64,000 bases of DNA from Symsagittifera roscoffensis (GCF_963678635.1 NC_087066.1:56376312-56440311), one strand, 5' to 3'. Shown: positions 11,940-22,612, counted from the stretch's first letter. Numbers and translations: made by a program. Notes: generated from the sequence alone by a model not told the origin.

Positions 11940-12677
11940 TTGATTTTCTATTTAAATTGGTAGCTTTTTATGACTTTCAGCCAATTGCTCTAGTTCCAGC
12001 TGACTTTGTTCGAACTTAAAATGGTTCTCTTGCTCTTTAAGTCTTATAGATACCTGATACTGCCTTTCCAGCTCCTCGTGGCGTCGTTTTACCAAAACTA
12101 ACTCATGCCGTTTCTAACTTGATGACAAAGTGTGAACAGTCGAGGTATGACGAGTGAAAGCAGATTTATCAGACTTATGTGACTCACGTTTTCTACTTTC
12201 CTTGGACTTATTAGAGACCTTAGACCTGTTTTCAGAAACTCGTGCTTCTGAATCTCTTGTTTTGTGCGAGCTTGAGGATGTCTCAGACCTAGTTTGTAGT
12301 AAAAATCCCTTGCTCCCTGTAATGCCGGTTGCTGGGAAAGACGAAGGTTCAAGGCTCATCTTGTAACTCTGAGCTTCATGCATTACTTTTTTGTTCATTT
12401 CGGTTACTTTCATAAGCCAAAGGTCTTGCTGAGCAATAATTTTTTCAGGGTTTTCCGTTTTTCCCTCTAACTTAATTAATTGCTCATTGACGTCAACAGC
12501 TTTTTCCCAAGCAATTTTTTTTTTGTGAACATCATTATCAATTTTTGCGGTGCGGCTATTGTTCTCAATGTAGTCAAGTAATAATGAGTGACATTTAAGC
12601 AGTTTTTTTTCTAAACTTAGACGGGTTTCAAATAACTTGCGTATCTTGCTTTGGAGTTTTTCGTCCATGTTTTTCAC
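11940..12677 (-). pseudogene. Element A gag, N-terminal coiled coil
   Basis: The ATG at 12677 starts MKNMDEKLQSKIRKLFETRL, a Lys/Glu/Leu-rich segment with heptad-like spacing. It turns into a Ser/Lys/Arg/Glu-rich tail and stops at 12114. Reading on past this TAA gives another charged helical stretch (KRRHEELERQYQVSIRLKEQ) to about 11950, so the stop interrupts what was one protein. Charged coiled-coil N-termini are common in BEL/Pao gag proteins. Confidence 0.65.
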
Positions 12678-12765
12678 AAATTGACAATATTTTACGGATG
12701 CTCACTAAAAAGAAAACAGTCAACAAAATGAGATAATTTTTTGATACGTAATTAAATTTACATTA

Positions 12766-13134
12766 TTATATCAACATTAATTTACAAGACGGGGGAATTT
12801 GACGTCTCAAAGACTCGGCCTGAAGTCTATTTTTTCTAGCATATCGCTTTTTACGTGGTAAGCGGTTTCGCTTCTTACGAGTCTTAAGGATGTTAAGATT
12901 AGCGCTATAACGCCTTAGAAGGAGGAAAGCCTTTAACTCAAGGGAAGGAGGCTGGTGAAGCTCTTTGTACTTCTCAATTATTACCTGATCCTTAGCCTTA
13001 CGCTTAGAGATAAAGTCTTTGACGACGTTTAGAACGAGAATATCTGTTGAAACTAAACTTTCCTCTATATCATCGGTTCCGTTCCGTCTACAGTATACGA
13101 TCGCACAAATGTTTGTTCTATACTTTAAAAACAA
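12766..13134 (-). CDS. Unidentified basic ORF in element A leader
   Basis: A 122-codon open frame lying between the primer site and gag of element A. It has a mixed N-terminal half (DIEESLVSTDILVLNVVKDF) and a very basic C-terminal half (TRKKRNRLPRKKRYARKNRL) that resembles a nucleic-acid-binding or nuclear-targeting tail. No family is recognised. The nominal start may not be real because the frame seems to continue upstream across stops. It could be an element leader ORF, captured sequence or chance. Confidence 0.3.
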   Translation of the reverse strand: MFLKYRTNICAIVYCRRNGTDDIEESLVSTDILVLNVVKDFISKRKAKDQVIIEKYKELHQPPSLELKAFLLLRRYSANLNILKTRKKRNRLPRKKRYARKNRLQAESLRRQIPPSCKLMLI

Positions 13135-14220
13135 ATTGACAAGTTGCTCACTACTCAGATTGCGGTTATTGTTGCTGCGGTGCCTACTTATCGAGTTATT
13201 AATGGAGTCGTGCCAAATTACAAGGTCGTTACGGTGAGATAAGTAAGTATGAAGGTAGTACTGTATTGTTTTCTAGGAGTCCCTAGCGTTAACGTTCAAA
13301 CTTAAACCTGGCTTTGTAAAGCAAGTATCTCTGACTCGCTTCTGGGACGGAGCGGGAAGTTTTCGGAGCGCGTGATCCAAGGAACTAGCTCCTAGAATGA
13401 ATACCATACACTTAAGAGACCTATGCGACGGCTATGTTACGCTTAAGTACCAATGGGGTTGGAAAATTAAGTAGGTCGGTTGAACTCCAACAACACACAC
13501 GGAGTAAACCTGAAGATGAAAAAATTCAACTTAACTCACTTAATATCACCGTACCTGACCACTTAACATTACTGTCACGCAACGAAAACAAAAATCAGAC
13601 AGGCAGGAACAACTTTGACTTACTTGAAGCGAACTGGCTTTCAGGTCCACCAAAGGTGGGTGGGGGATCAGGCAAATTGGTTAAGTTCCAACAACACACG
13701 CGGAATAAACCTGAGGATGGAAAAACTCAACGTAATTTGCCTGATATTCCGCTACCAGACCACTTAACATAAGGTTGGTGTCATCTTACAGCACAGTTTT
13801 GCAGAATTCTGGGGACGTTTTGAGGATTTTTTTGACAATTTTTTTTTACTTTTTTCACAAAATTTTGGTCAGCAGGTTCCAATCATTAACCGAACCAAAA
13901 AACTAGTCCAGTACATTTTGTCTATGTTCCGATTTCACGGATTGTTATTCCGTTCACATATATCCAAAAATTTTTGCTATCGAAAAAAAAATGTCCAGTA
14001 AACGGTCTAAGTACCGATTGTAAGATAATTCAGTTCAACGGAACTGTCCAAATTTTTTGAGTATTGCAAAAAATTACCGGTTGCTAGCTTGCAGAGAAAA
14101 TTTCAACATGTAGGACATCGTAAAAAAAATTTATTGCACAAATAGATTTTTTTAAAAACTAGTCGAGTCTTACAGTTTTGAAGATTGGGCTGTCACCGGT
14201 TTCGGGTGTCAAAAGAACTG
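13135..14220. repeat. Element A leader with ~200-base direct repeat
   Basis: Two diverged copies of a segment lie in direct orientation at about 13450-13570 and 13655-13771. Shared words are ccaacaacacac, taaacctga and gaccacttaaca. Together they create a plus-strand frame (13434-13772) that is probably a by-product. From 13800 to 14220 the DNA is AT-rich with poly-T runs and no recognisable content. Confidence 0.5.
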
Positions 14221-14721
14221 TCAGTCGCAGATATATTGTGCAGCGATCCCTTCTTTAACTCCCACAAAACGTCTGTTGTTGACCTGACACTTGACAGCCT
14301 TGATCTCGGAAAAGGCTTCAATCGATACTGGCTTGCAGATGAACTTGGCGTAGTCTGAATGGTAGGACAGCACCACTGTGCGTTTATCGAGACTCACCCA
14401 CGTTCGTGAACCTCCAAAATCCGTTATTTAGGGAACTAAGCAAGTATCTCTTGTGTCGCAATACTAAACTCTGCAGAAGGGGAGTTTGCCGTCCCTAACT
14501 GGAAGTGTGTCGTCGATTATGATTTCGACTCACTTGCCGAACTGCCAGAAGTTGAAGCGGAATGTGCCACAGTATCCCTTCTTGAAGCCCTGATTCTGAG
14601 GACACACTTTCGCGAAGCTCTCCTCGTCTTCGTGGAGGCTGGACAGAGCAGCTACCACTTTCGATCTGCGATCATTTGTTGCTGTTTTTTCGACAACCAA
14701 TTCCTGCCGAGAAACTTTCAA
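14221..14721 (-). pseudogene. Calpain-like protease fragment in element A leader
   Basis: The minus-strand frame 14530-14721 reads VVAALSSLHEDEESF, then CPQNQGFKKGYCGTFRFNFW and QFGK. After an in-frame TGA it continues VEIIIDDTLPVRDGKLPF. This matches, in order, the segment of the calpain cysteine-protease domain that follows the active-site Cys (family pattern: AALASL, QGF..YAGIFHFxFWxxGxW, VDDxLP..DGKLxF). The TGA sits where calpains have Trp, and the residues just before VVAALSSL (RRSK) lack the catalytic Cys. Further stops follow, then an unidentified Cys-containing frame (TWVSLDKRTVVLSYHSDYAK and on) to 14221. It starts only 27 bases inside the primer site, so it travelled with, or was inserted into, the retroelement. 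The calpain match is from memory of the family, not a search. Confidence 0.6.
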
Positions 14722-14747
14722 ACTCTAGAAAGGGAATTATCAACGAT

Positions 14748-14765
14748 GTCCCTTGTGGGGCGCCA
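14748..14765 (-). other. Primer binding site of element A (tRNA-Lys type)
   Basis: On the minus strand tggcgccccacaagggac lies three bases inside the 5' LTR. It agrees with the well-known tRNA-Lys primer site of retroelements at 15 of 18 positions. It fixes the element's orientation. Confidence 0.75.
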
Positions 14766-14768
14766 AAA

Positions 14769-15250
14769 TGTGCTTGCTCTAATCTCCGAAATTGATCTAA
14801 TTTCGCAAATTAATGAGAGATAATTCTCTATAAATAGCTCAGGCAATAGATAAATTTCGGCATTTCCTATGGATCAAAAACATCGTATATATTTTTTTCA
14901 TCTACCCCGAAAACGGTACAGATCGGCGCAAGCTAGCCACAAGAACCGGTAATAATGTCCTTGAGACAAACTGCTCTTTTGGCGGTCAATCTTAATCAAG
15001 GCTGAACCGAATTAGAACCAAAAAACAGTACAAACGGTCAAATGGGGATATAGCCCATCGGGACTACATGTTTTAACGTCTGCGTATACGGGGACTCATA
15101 CCCGGTTGACCGGCGTGAGACTACTGCTAATGTGTCTAATTTTTTGTTTCAGTCCGCTTGGCCATCTGGTCTTGTTTTATATGCTTTTTGGTCCAATCAA
15201 ATTCAAGCTTGTGTTTGGTTTATACTCTAGCTTTTATTTGCGTTAAAACA
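14769..15250 (-). repeat. 5' LTR of element A
   Basis: A 482-bp LTR, TG to CA, followed by the target duplication acata at 15251-15255. It differs from the 3' LTR by many substitutions and small indels, so the insertion is old. Near its minus-strand start it carries aataaaag and gtataaacc, possible polyadenylation and TATA signals. Confidence 0.9.
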
Positions 15251-15255
15251 ACATA

Positions 15256-15582
15256 AGATCAATCAAGCAACTTTTTGATAAGAACATAATCACCTAAACA
15301 TTTATTTTATTTTTCATGGCATTGCTTTGTTGGACTCAAAAACACTCGTTGAAAAGCAATAGTTTTTAGCTAGACCGTCTTGTAAAATTCTTTAACGATA
15401 AAAACAACATAAAAAATACAACTGTAAGACAATGCTTGAGTGAGATGTTGGTATTTTACCATTTAATTCGACGAATTGCGGTCAATTTTTTTTTCATTAA
15501 CCGTCACTTGTTTTTCTGTAGTCCGTTTTATGTTTAAGGAAATTAATATAAAGTACCAGTTAAAAATATAAGTATGTTTTTA
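15256..15582. other. Non-coding spacer between elements A and B
   Basis: AT-rich DNA with no ORF or recognised motif; probably the old genomic target of both elements. Confidence 0.4.
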
Positions 15583-15952
15583 TGCTTATCGGTAAACTCA
15601 TAGAGTAATTTCAGATAAGGTACACCGTCTGCTCGTCGTGCTATCTTATTTACGGCCGGATAGATTCGTGCAGCTTCTTAGTCTAATACCAATCTTAATC
15701 TTACTCTTATATCTCTTAGTCTCAATAGATCTAGTGTATACCGGTTTATGCGAGTTAGTTTCCAGAATGAGAACAACTGTATTCCAAGTTTAACTCAAAT
15801 TGTTCTGGTGCTGAAACTACAAGTAGTTTCAGCACTTACAAATAAATGGGTTGTTAGTTTGATGGAGTATGATTGGTTAGTATTCAATATTTTATAGAGA
15901 TAAAACATCAGAATCATATCCAATAATAAATTCTAGTTTAGATCTGGTTCCA
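15583..15952 (-). repeat. 3' LTR of element B
   Basis: On the plus strand it runs TGCTTATCGG to GATCTGGTTCCA. It aligns over its full length with 36399-36768 and with the truncated copy at 37417-37773, with clear divergence, especially in the middle (15745-15800). Confidence 0.85.
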
Positions 15953-17374
15953 CCCATCCGGGGCTTACAGAGTTTTAGCTCTTCAGTGTTCTACTGTAGT
16001 GGAGGCTGGATCATGGTGTCTTTTTTTAGAAGTTGCGAGCATATTCTTTTTTCCGATTAGGAAGCAGGGTTGTTATCACGATCGTTTCGGGAGATCGTAT
16101 CATGATTTCTGATCGGGTGTGATGAGTGTTGATTTGGTTTCTTGGAGAATAGCAATAATCCAATCTCGTTCGGATGTGGCATGTAGTTTGACTTTGGATG
16201 GAGTGCCTGGTGAATTGGATCTGTACGTATACTTGAACATCGAGATGGCCATTGTTCTGTTTCAATGGGTTTCCTTTGTTGCGATGCCAAGTCGTACTCT
16301 AAATCCTTTGAGTGTAGTGACTCTAAGCAGCATGTCGGGTGTGTTTTGCCATTCCGTAGTTGAAGTGTGATTGGCTTGTCAAGTTCCTTGCTGCTCGTTT
16401 TTTGGCTGTATGTAATCTATATACTGGATTGTATTATTCAGATATACAAATCGTTGTTAATGTTGTTTTTAGTTATGATCTTGTTTTAATTTTTATCGCA
16501 AAAGCGTTTTTGTTTAGTTCGGTTATATTTAAGAGCTACTCACCCTTGAGTAACTCTCTTCAAAAATATCAAAGCGTGTACATCCAGGGTCACGAAGCGT
16601 GGATGTAGCACGGTGGGTTAGGCCGGCTATAGAGCATGCGCAGGACGTCCTCTCTGGTAGGTTAGGCCAGGAGTGGAGTATAAATTCATGCTCTCCTTTT
16701 TTGAGGGTCCTTTTGCGTTCGCACCTTTCGTACCTTTATTTATTACTGGTTTTTTCACTTTTTGTCTTGGTTGTCTCTTCTTCTTCAAAATTCGAATTGT
16801 TTAATTTAGGTTTGTTTTTTGACTTTTTTGTGTTTCGTTCTTTTGTGTTCAGACTTGAAAGTAGTCTTCAAAAGACTAATTTATCCAGTTCTAAGCTGGT
16901 TTTATTCCGGTTTGGTTACCGTGGTTTTTCTTTTCTTAGTCATGCTGTTAAGTTGTGGTTCGTGGTTTTTAGTAAGCTGCTTTGGTTAGTTTGACTAATT
17001 ATATAACTCCTTTCCAGCCGGGTTAAAGGAAAATTTGAAAATAGTTAAAACTGGTTAGAGTTATTATCAGTGAAAGTTAAAACTTAAGTTCATTATTTTA
17101 AGCAATTCTTCGTAAGCGAGCTGTGCGATTGTGGATAGAATTGTGAGCGAGTGAATATTTAAAACTATAATGAAGCGTCTTCAAAAAGGCTAGTACTGCT
17201 TTAATTTTATAAGCAACTTTTATTAATTTACTACTTTGAAATTATTAATTTTACGGCTTTATTTGGGGGGTTGAAATTTTCAATTTATTTCATTTTAAGA
17301 ACATCTATTGCATATGGGAAAAGAGTTTATATATCAATTTTTTGCTGTTTCGGTAGTAAATTTTACTGCTTCAT
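15953..17374. other. Element B 3' region without recognisable gene
   Basis: No pol domain could be read here. A small GC-rich island at about 16590-16690 has two ggttaggcc words and gagtataaattc, a TATA-like string. The plus-strand frames are rich in Phe, Leu, Val and Ser and look like chance frames in T-rich DNA. Confidence 0.4.
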
Positions 17375-17835
17375 TTAGTGTAATTGGTCAACATAAATAT
17401 ATGATTCTGAAAAAAGGTTTTCTGTTTTTTGTTTCGTTTTTTTTTTGTAACATATTAATTCTTTAGTGGGTTGACGATAACCATGTGTATTTTTTGAAGA
17501 ATTTGCTGTGAACATTATCGGTTTTCGTGGTTTTTGGTTGAAAACCATTTCATAAGGTGACAGTTCTAAAGTAGTTGTGATTTCTGAATTATAAGATAAG
17601 GGGAATAGTTTTACATCTGTTGACCATTCAGTATATCGTGTGTCATTTCCGTTATTGATACATCTGAGATATTCATGTAATGAACAGTTCATGCCTTCGA
17701 CTAATCCATTAGTCGAAGGTGCATGAGATGTACGTGGTTTAAGTGTATTTTTGTATAAGTGGCATAAAGTGATAATTTCGTTGTTCATAAATTCAGTGCC
17801 ATTTTCTGTAACAAGGATTTCCGGTAATCCGAATT
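17375..17835 (-). pseudogene. Element B integrase core fragment
   Basis: The minus strand gives WVAKFGLPEILVTENGTEFM (second catalytic acid region, Glu-Asn-Gly instead of Asp-x-Gly). It continues through PSTNGLVEGMN (third acid region) and FPLSYNSEITTTLELSPYEM, the typical follow-on of Ty3/gypsy integrases. The zinc finger and the first catalytic Asp are missing because the sequence jumps from the RNase H tail directly into the core. The frame stops at 17375. Confidence 0.75.
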
Positions 17836-17839
17836 TCGC

Positions 17840-18842
17840 TACCCAGTGTTCACGAAGTGTTGTATATTCATAATAATAAGCATTACAATGGTGTTACTGG
17901 GCTGAGTGCTACGTATTAAAGGGAATAGATCTGTTTTGTATGATTTTTGTTTGATTGGTTTTTGCAGTGTATTGTTTTTAACCCATGATGAATATGGTAT
18001 TGGTTTAAATGTAATTTTTCCTAGTAGATCTTTTTCGTTGTGATGTTTTGACAATCTAGATATGGTGAAAAATGTTGTAGATTATTAATCTGTGATTGGT
18101 CTATGTAAGTTTTTACTGCATATTCGCATTGTAATCTTGGTGAAGTTTCATCTTTTGCTAGAAAAAACTTAATATTTTGTGGTTTTTCGACTGTTGTTTT
18201 CCTTGTTAATACTTCAGGTGGTGTATTTCTACTAAGAGTATTGGGTAGTGCGAGGGTTTTTCCTGATGACCAAACTATGTGTAAGTTTGGGAATTTCATT
18301 AAAATTAGTTGAAATCTATTAACTCTATGGTTTGGGTTTGATTTTTGTGTAAAAAGGAAAATAATGGGCTTATGATCTGTGAATAGAACTGTTGGATGTT
18401 TTGATCTAAGTATTAAAAATTCATATTCTGTGAGTGTATATATTATGGCTGTGCATTCTCTCATAAGGGTAGAGAGTCTAAGTTCAGCTTGTGTGAACAG
18501 TCTAGAATTTGCTGCTATGAGGTTCATTTTATTTGTTCCGTTATGAGATTGTAATAATGATGCACCGATGCCAAAGTTAGAGGCGTCGCACATGGCATAA
18601 AATTGTTGATCGGGATCTGGAATAGTATTTGATATTTGTTCACTGAGAAGAGTTTTGAATTTTTCAAATCGTCTTTGATGTTCTGTTGTCCATTCAAATT
18701 TATTCTGTTGACTAAAGATGTTGTGGAATGGTCTTGAGTATAACTGCATTTTATATACGTATTTACTTAAGAAGTTTAAGATTCCAAGAAATTGTTGTAT
18801 TTTCTAATTTCTTTTTATTGGATGGTGGTTGAAGTTTGGTAT
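17840..18842 (-). pseudogene. Element B RNase H, copy X
   Basis: The frame 18021-18749 contains the RT connection (SRPFHNIFSQQNKFEWTTEH) and the RNase H lead FYAMCDASNFGIGASLLQ. It also has the LSTLMRECTAIIYTLTEYEF and VLFTDHKPIIFL blocks typical of Ty3/gypsy. Near 18050 a frameshift separates the tail (KITFKPIPYSSWVKNNTLQK). Positions 17914-18836 are almost identical to 19186-19916 joined to 29043-29236, so this is a duplicate of copy Y. Confidence 0.8.
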
Positions 18843-19185
18843 TCTAAAACATCTGCAATCTCGTTGTTAGAGGTATTATTAATTTTTCTGAAATATCTGA
18901 GAAGGTTTTTATTTCCTAGAATGGTGATATCGGCTTTAATCGGTTTGGTTTTAAATTTGTGCCAAATTTTTAATTGTCTAATAACTGGGTCAAGGTTTTG
19001 ATGTTTTTGTAAAAATTCGAGTGTTATTTGTTCTGTTATTGAGAGGAAAAGCTTTTCAATTTTTTTGATAGAGGTATTGTATCTAGTGGGTCATGGAGGT
19101 TAAATACTTGGTTTATTGTAAACTTTGAGTCATTATTCGGTGGGCCTGATAAATTTATATAATCAGTTAGGTTTTCTTTTTCTAT
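18837..19185 (-). pseudogene. Element B spacer between RNase H copies
   Basis: It can be read on the minus strand, with stops, as the segment that follows RNase H in this family (LTDYINLSGPPNNDSKFTIN, then VIRQLKIWHKFKTKPIKADI). It normally leads to the integrase zinc finger, but here it meets copy X. The counterpart after copy X is deleted. Confidence 0.55.
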
Positions 19186-19916
19186 TAAAGGGAATAGATC
19201 TGTTTTGTATGATTTTTGTTTGATTGGTTTTTGCAGTGTATTGTTTTTAATCCATGATGAATATGGTATTGGTTTAAATGTAATTTTTCCTAGTAGATCT
19301 ACTTCGTTGTGATTGTTTTGACAATCTAGATATAATGAAAAATGTTGTAGATTATTAATTTGTGATTGGTCTATGTAAGTTTTTACTGCATATTCGCATT
19401 GTAATCTTGGTGAAGTTTCATCTTTTGCTAGAAAAAACTTAATATTTTGTGGTTTTTCGACTGTTGTTTTCCTTGTTAATACTTCAGGTGGTGTATTTCT
19501 ACTAAGAGTATCGGGTAGTGCGAGGGTTTTTCCTGATGACCAAACTATGTGTAAGTTTGGGAATTTCATTAAAATTAGTTGAAATCTATTAACTCTATGG
19601 TTTGGGTTTGATTTTTGTGTAAAAAGGAAAATAATGGTTTTATGATCTGTGAATAGAACTGTTGGATGTTTTGATCTAAGTATTAAAAATTCATATTCTG
19701 TGAGTGTATATATTATGGCTGTGCATTCTCTCATAAGTGTAGAGAGTCTAAGTTCAGCTTGTGTGAACAGTCTAGAATTTGCTGCTATGAGGTTCATTTT
19801 ATATGTTCCGTTATGAAATTGTAATAATGATGCACCGATGCCAAAGTTAGAGGCGTCGCACATGGCATAAAATTAAATTGTTGATCGGGATCTGGAATAG
19901 TATTTGATATTTGTTC
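19036..19916 (-). pseudogene. Element B RNase H, copy Y
   Basis: The frame 19036-19863 is 275 codons of RNase H and the following linker, nearly identical to copy X. The upstream end at 19916 is the insertion point of element C; the sequence resumes at 29043. Residues include MCDASNFGIGASLLQFHNGT and TVLFTDHKTIIFLFTQ. Confidence 0.8.
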
Positions 19917-19921
19917 AGTGA

Positions 19922-20904
19922 TGTCGTCTTTAGGATTTTCACACACAGTCTTGCGAAGCTATCCCTTTTACCGTGCTAAAGCAGGGGGCACTAAGGCTCG
20001 GTATTAACGACAATCCCGAAAGGGTTATTTTGGTGGTAAGTTGTCCTCTACTGTATTCTATTGCTCCCCCTTGGTCAGTGATGCTCTCGCTCGCTATATC
20101 TCGCTTGAAGTCGCGTATAACGAAGTCCTTTCTCTCAAATGAATTCAATGTATATAAGTCTGAATGAATACAAAGGGCCTACTAGTTCGGCCAGCGCATA
20201 ATTTAATAAAATACAACAGAATGGTTTGCGATCTGTACACGCTCAACAATTTCTTCTCTGCGTACTCAGTCAGTACACGTGTCGACTAAGTTCTCTGTCT
20301 TGTGCTAGCTTCTGCTCTAACTAATACTCCACAAGGCACTTCGACTTGCGTTCTTACTTCACTCGCTGTGAAACAATTAACTGATGAGTTCAGATAGCGA
20401 CCACAACTGGGACCTACTGAATCTTACGCTCGTTAACTCGTTCTCCTTAAAATCCGCTCTCTAACCTCCACTTCTTATCTCTATTTGTGCTCCGTTTTTG
20501 TTAAAGTCACGCCACTTCATATCGGTGGTGTCATCCCCTTAATCACAACCGCCCCCTATGGTTTTCCCTTTTACCTACTCCCCCTGTCAAAGCTGACGGG
20601 TCCCAAGTCCGGGGTTTTTATCGACTTGTTCACGTTTTGTAAATACATCCCCCTGCGGTTGGCATCGTAAATCGGGTAAGTACCGAAATCGTATGATTCT
20701 TATCAGTTAAATCCCCCCTTCGCTACTTACTTAAATACCAACTGACTTCGGTATCAAATCTTGACCCAAGCAACAAAGTCATACGATCCCAATAAACTAA
20801 CCACAACCCGATTTTGAACCAAACTTACAAATATTTTCCCTATCATGTTAGGATAAAATACACGGTCGGTAAGTCGAAAATTTGCTAGAATTACCGATTC
20901 TACA
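19922..20904 (-). repeat. 3' LTR of element C
   Basis: A 983-bp LTR, nearly identical to 28061-29042. It contains ttatataca (minus strand, about 20150-20158), a possible TATA box. Confidence 0.93.
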
Positions 20905-20916
20905 GTCTTCCCTTCT
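20905..20916 (-). other. Polypurine tract of element C
   Basis: On the minus strand agaagggaagac abuts the 3' LTR, the expected plus-strand priming site. Confidence 0.6.
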
Positions 20917-21118
20917 ATTCTATTATTCTCCCGAATATTGTTAGGTTTTTCTCTCCCCCCTTTTTTCCTTCATTAAATACTGAATTACTGACTATATGCA
21001 ATCTATACTTTATTTAGGTGTAAGCCATAGTTAAGTTTAAGTTTAAGCTATAAGTTTAATCAGTTCCTTCCTTTATAATTTCCTTGGTTATTAGCGAGAG
21101 TTTATAAACTGTCCTCTC

Positions 21119-21733
21119 CTAACTTTCGGCACCCGAATTGGTTGAGGATTCGTCATATTCGTCTGACCAATTGCCCTCTCCCCATTGGGCCTGGAGCGCC
21201 CGATATTCTTCCTCCCGAATGGTATGTCTGATTTCGTCAAAGAGGTCCCTAATTTTGGGCCTATCACTGGGCCTCCTCCTCCTAGCCCTTGCTATGTCCG
21301 AGAGGGAAATTGAGTGGGTGCTTGCAGAGTCCTCATCACTCTCCCAACTGAAAAATCTCTCCCGCCCAGACTTCTCCGAAGGCGGTTGACCCTCGGTCGA
21401 GCAAGTGTCAGATGCCGGGTCCAGGGCGGGCTCATGTACATGAAAATGGCCCGCAGTTGAGCAACTCTCCAGATCGGGCTCCCTCGGATCGAACTTCCAG
21501 AGAGCTGTGCTCACATCCAGCACCGTCTCTTCGACTCTAGGGTAGTGTCGGAAAGGCCGTGGGGCACCCTGCCCTCGCATAAACAACCGGAACTCAAGCC
21601 AGGAGGCGGTGTCTGCCAATAGGTGCAGGGAGGCACCACTCTTCAGTGAAAGAGTTATATACTCATCTTCTTCCTGGTAGTCTAGGATGGTGAGGAAGGC
21701 TCGGAGGATGAAGGATCTCCACACAATTGTCAT
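21119..21733 (-). CDS. Extra ORF of element C downstream of integrase
   Basis: A 204-codon intact frame starts at a real ATG (MTIVWRSFILRAFLTILDYQ). It lies between integrase and 3' LTR, where env or accessory genes sit in some Ty3/gypsy elements. I see no signal peptide, no hydrophobic anchor and no fusion motif. After a mixed first third the protein is Ser/Asp/Glu/Pro-rich, with a basic patch (ARARRRRPSDRP) and an acidic, Trp-containing end (GEGNWSDEYDESSTNSG). An env role is therefore unlikely; a cytoplasmic or nuclear accessory protein is an inference. It is the only pol-side ORF of this element without a break, which hints at selection or youth. No family is recognised. Confidence 0.6.
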   Translation of the reverse strand: MTIVWRSFILRAFLTILDYQEEDEYITLSLKSGASLHLLADTASWLEFRLFMRGQGAPRPFRHYPRVEETVLDVSTALWKFDPREPDLESCSTAGHFHVHEPALDPASDTCSTEGQPPSEKSGRERFFSWESDEDSASTHSISLSDIARARRRRPSDRPKIRDLFDEIRHTIREEEYRALQAQWGEGNWSDEYDESSTNSGAES

Positions 21734-22600
21734 TTTGGCGGCTTTTTTTTCTTTTGTAATTTAGAGAATTTATTAAAATTCGACGGTTTCTTAACGACTG
21801 AATTTTGATAGTAACAATGCACGGTTTCGGCCTTCGTGGTTCTCTTTTTCCCTTATCTTCACCTGTTCAGATGTTCGTATCGAGGCGACACAACGGCCCG
21901 TCAATCAATCGGTTGCTTTTACTTAAGATTGTAATCTGTCATGTTCGTCGGTTAACCTGCAAGCCTGGTCACGAAAGTCTTGTATGCTATGAATAAGCCT
22001 GAGCTTGCTCTAAATTAACCTGATTAAGTCTTTAATGACCCTCAACCTCTTTAATGTCGCCTAACGCATCCTACTAAATTGTATCGTGTGATCGCAAACC
22101 TCTAGTCAGTCCCCGTCAAATAAAAGCACGTATGGTTATACCATGAATGAGGGGTCAGCTGAGCTGACTCGGGGACATGACTGCCATCAAGTTACTCCTC
22201 ACGGTGTGATCCAACCTCATCCATTTAGATAGATATGAATGTTTAAAACGACATAATGATATCCATGAGGTGGGGTCACACCCTATTATAGTAGCATCGA
22301 TGAGCATTATATTGAGTTCATGAATATATAAAATGTTTTAGACTCACAACCGGTCGGACTGGTTCTCACCCTCCTGGTCGCCTCATCCTCCCCTCCTCAC
22401 AGAGTGGTGTCCATCAGCGCGCTTGTACCGATCCGGGGTCCACGTCCAGAAACCCCCTTATGAAGTTAAAGCAAAAAAAAATAATTTTTTTTTTTAATTT
22501 TTTTTTTGGAATGCCCTATTTTTTAATTTTTTTTTGAGGTCCATATTTATCTAGCTAATAAGTATAACGGGTAAAGAAAGTTTTAATAGTGTTTGTCTGA
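21734..22600. other. Non-coding interval inside element C
   Basis: Between the extra ORF and the integrase tail there is no ORF of note. At 22470-22540 there is an A-run followed by long T-runs. The segment 22100-22465 is GC-richer than the rest of the interval and could be an inserted short element ending in the A-tract, but no clear SINE boxes or target duplication were found. Confidence 0.4.
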
Positions 22601-22612
22601 TTGGTGTTGGAG

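Larger units (their letters stand above)
6279..15250 (-). mobile_element. BEL/Pao LTR retrotransposon (element A), full length, inactive
   Basis: The element is flanked by a perfect 5-bp target duplication (acata at 6274-6278 and 15251-15255). Both LTRs begin TG and end CA. The order on the minus strand is 5' LTR, primer site, leader, gag, zinc knuckles, protease, reverse transcriptase, RNase H, integrase, polypurine tract, 3' LTR, as expected for BEL/Pao, where integrase lies last. Stops and frameshifts occur in every domain and the two LTRs have diverged clearly, so it is old and non-functional. The leader between primer site and gag is unusually long (about 2 kb) and contains foreign-looking sequence. 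Confidence 0.9.

Noticed and set aside
13434-13772. A 112-codon plus-strand frame with an internal repeat
   Set aside because: The repeat comes from a DNA-level direct repeat in the BEL leader, opposite to the element's sense; no domain is seen.
21138-21389. Plus-strand frame opposite the element C extra ORF
   Set aside because: Shadow of the 204-codon minus-strand ORF.
21119-21733. Envelope gene of a retrovirus-like element
   Set aside because: No signal peptide, transmembrane anchor, Cys pattern or fusion segment is visible.
22470-22545. SINE or poly-A tail inside element C
   Set aside because: The A-run is followed by long T-runs, and no A/B boxes or flanking duplications were found.
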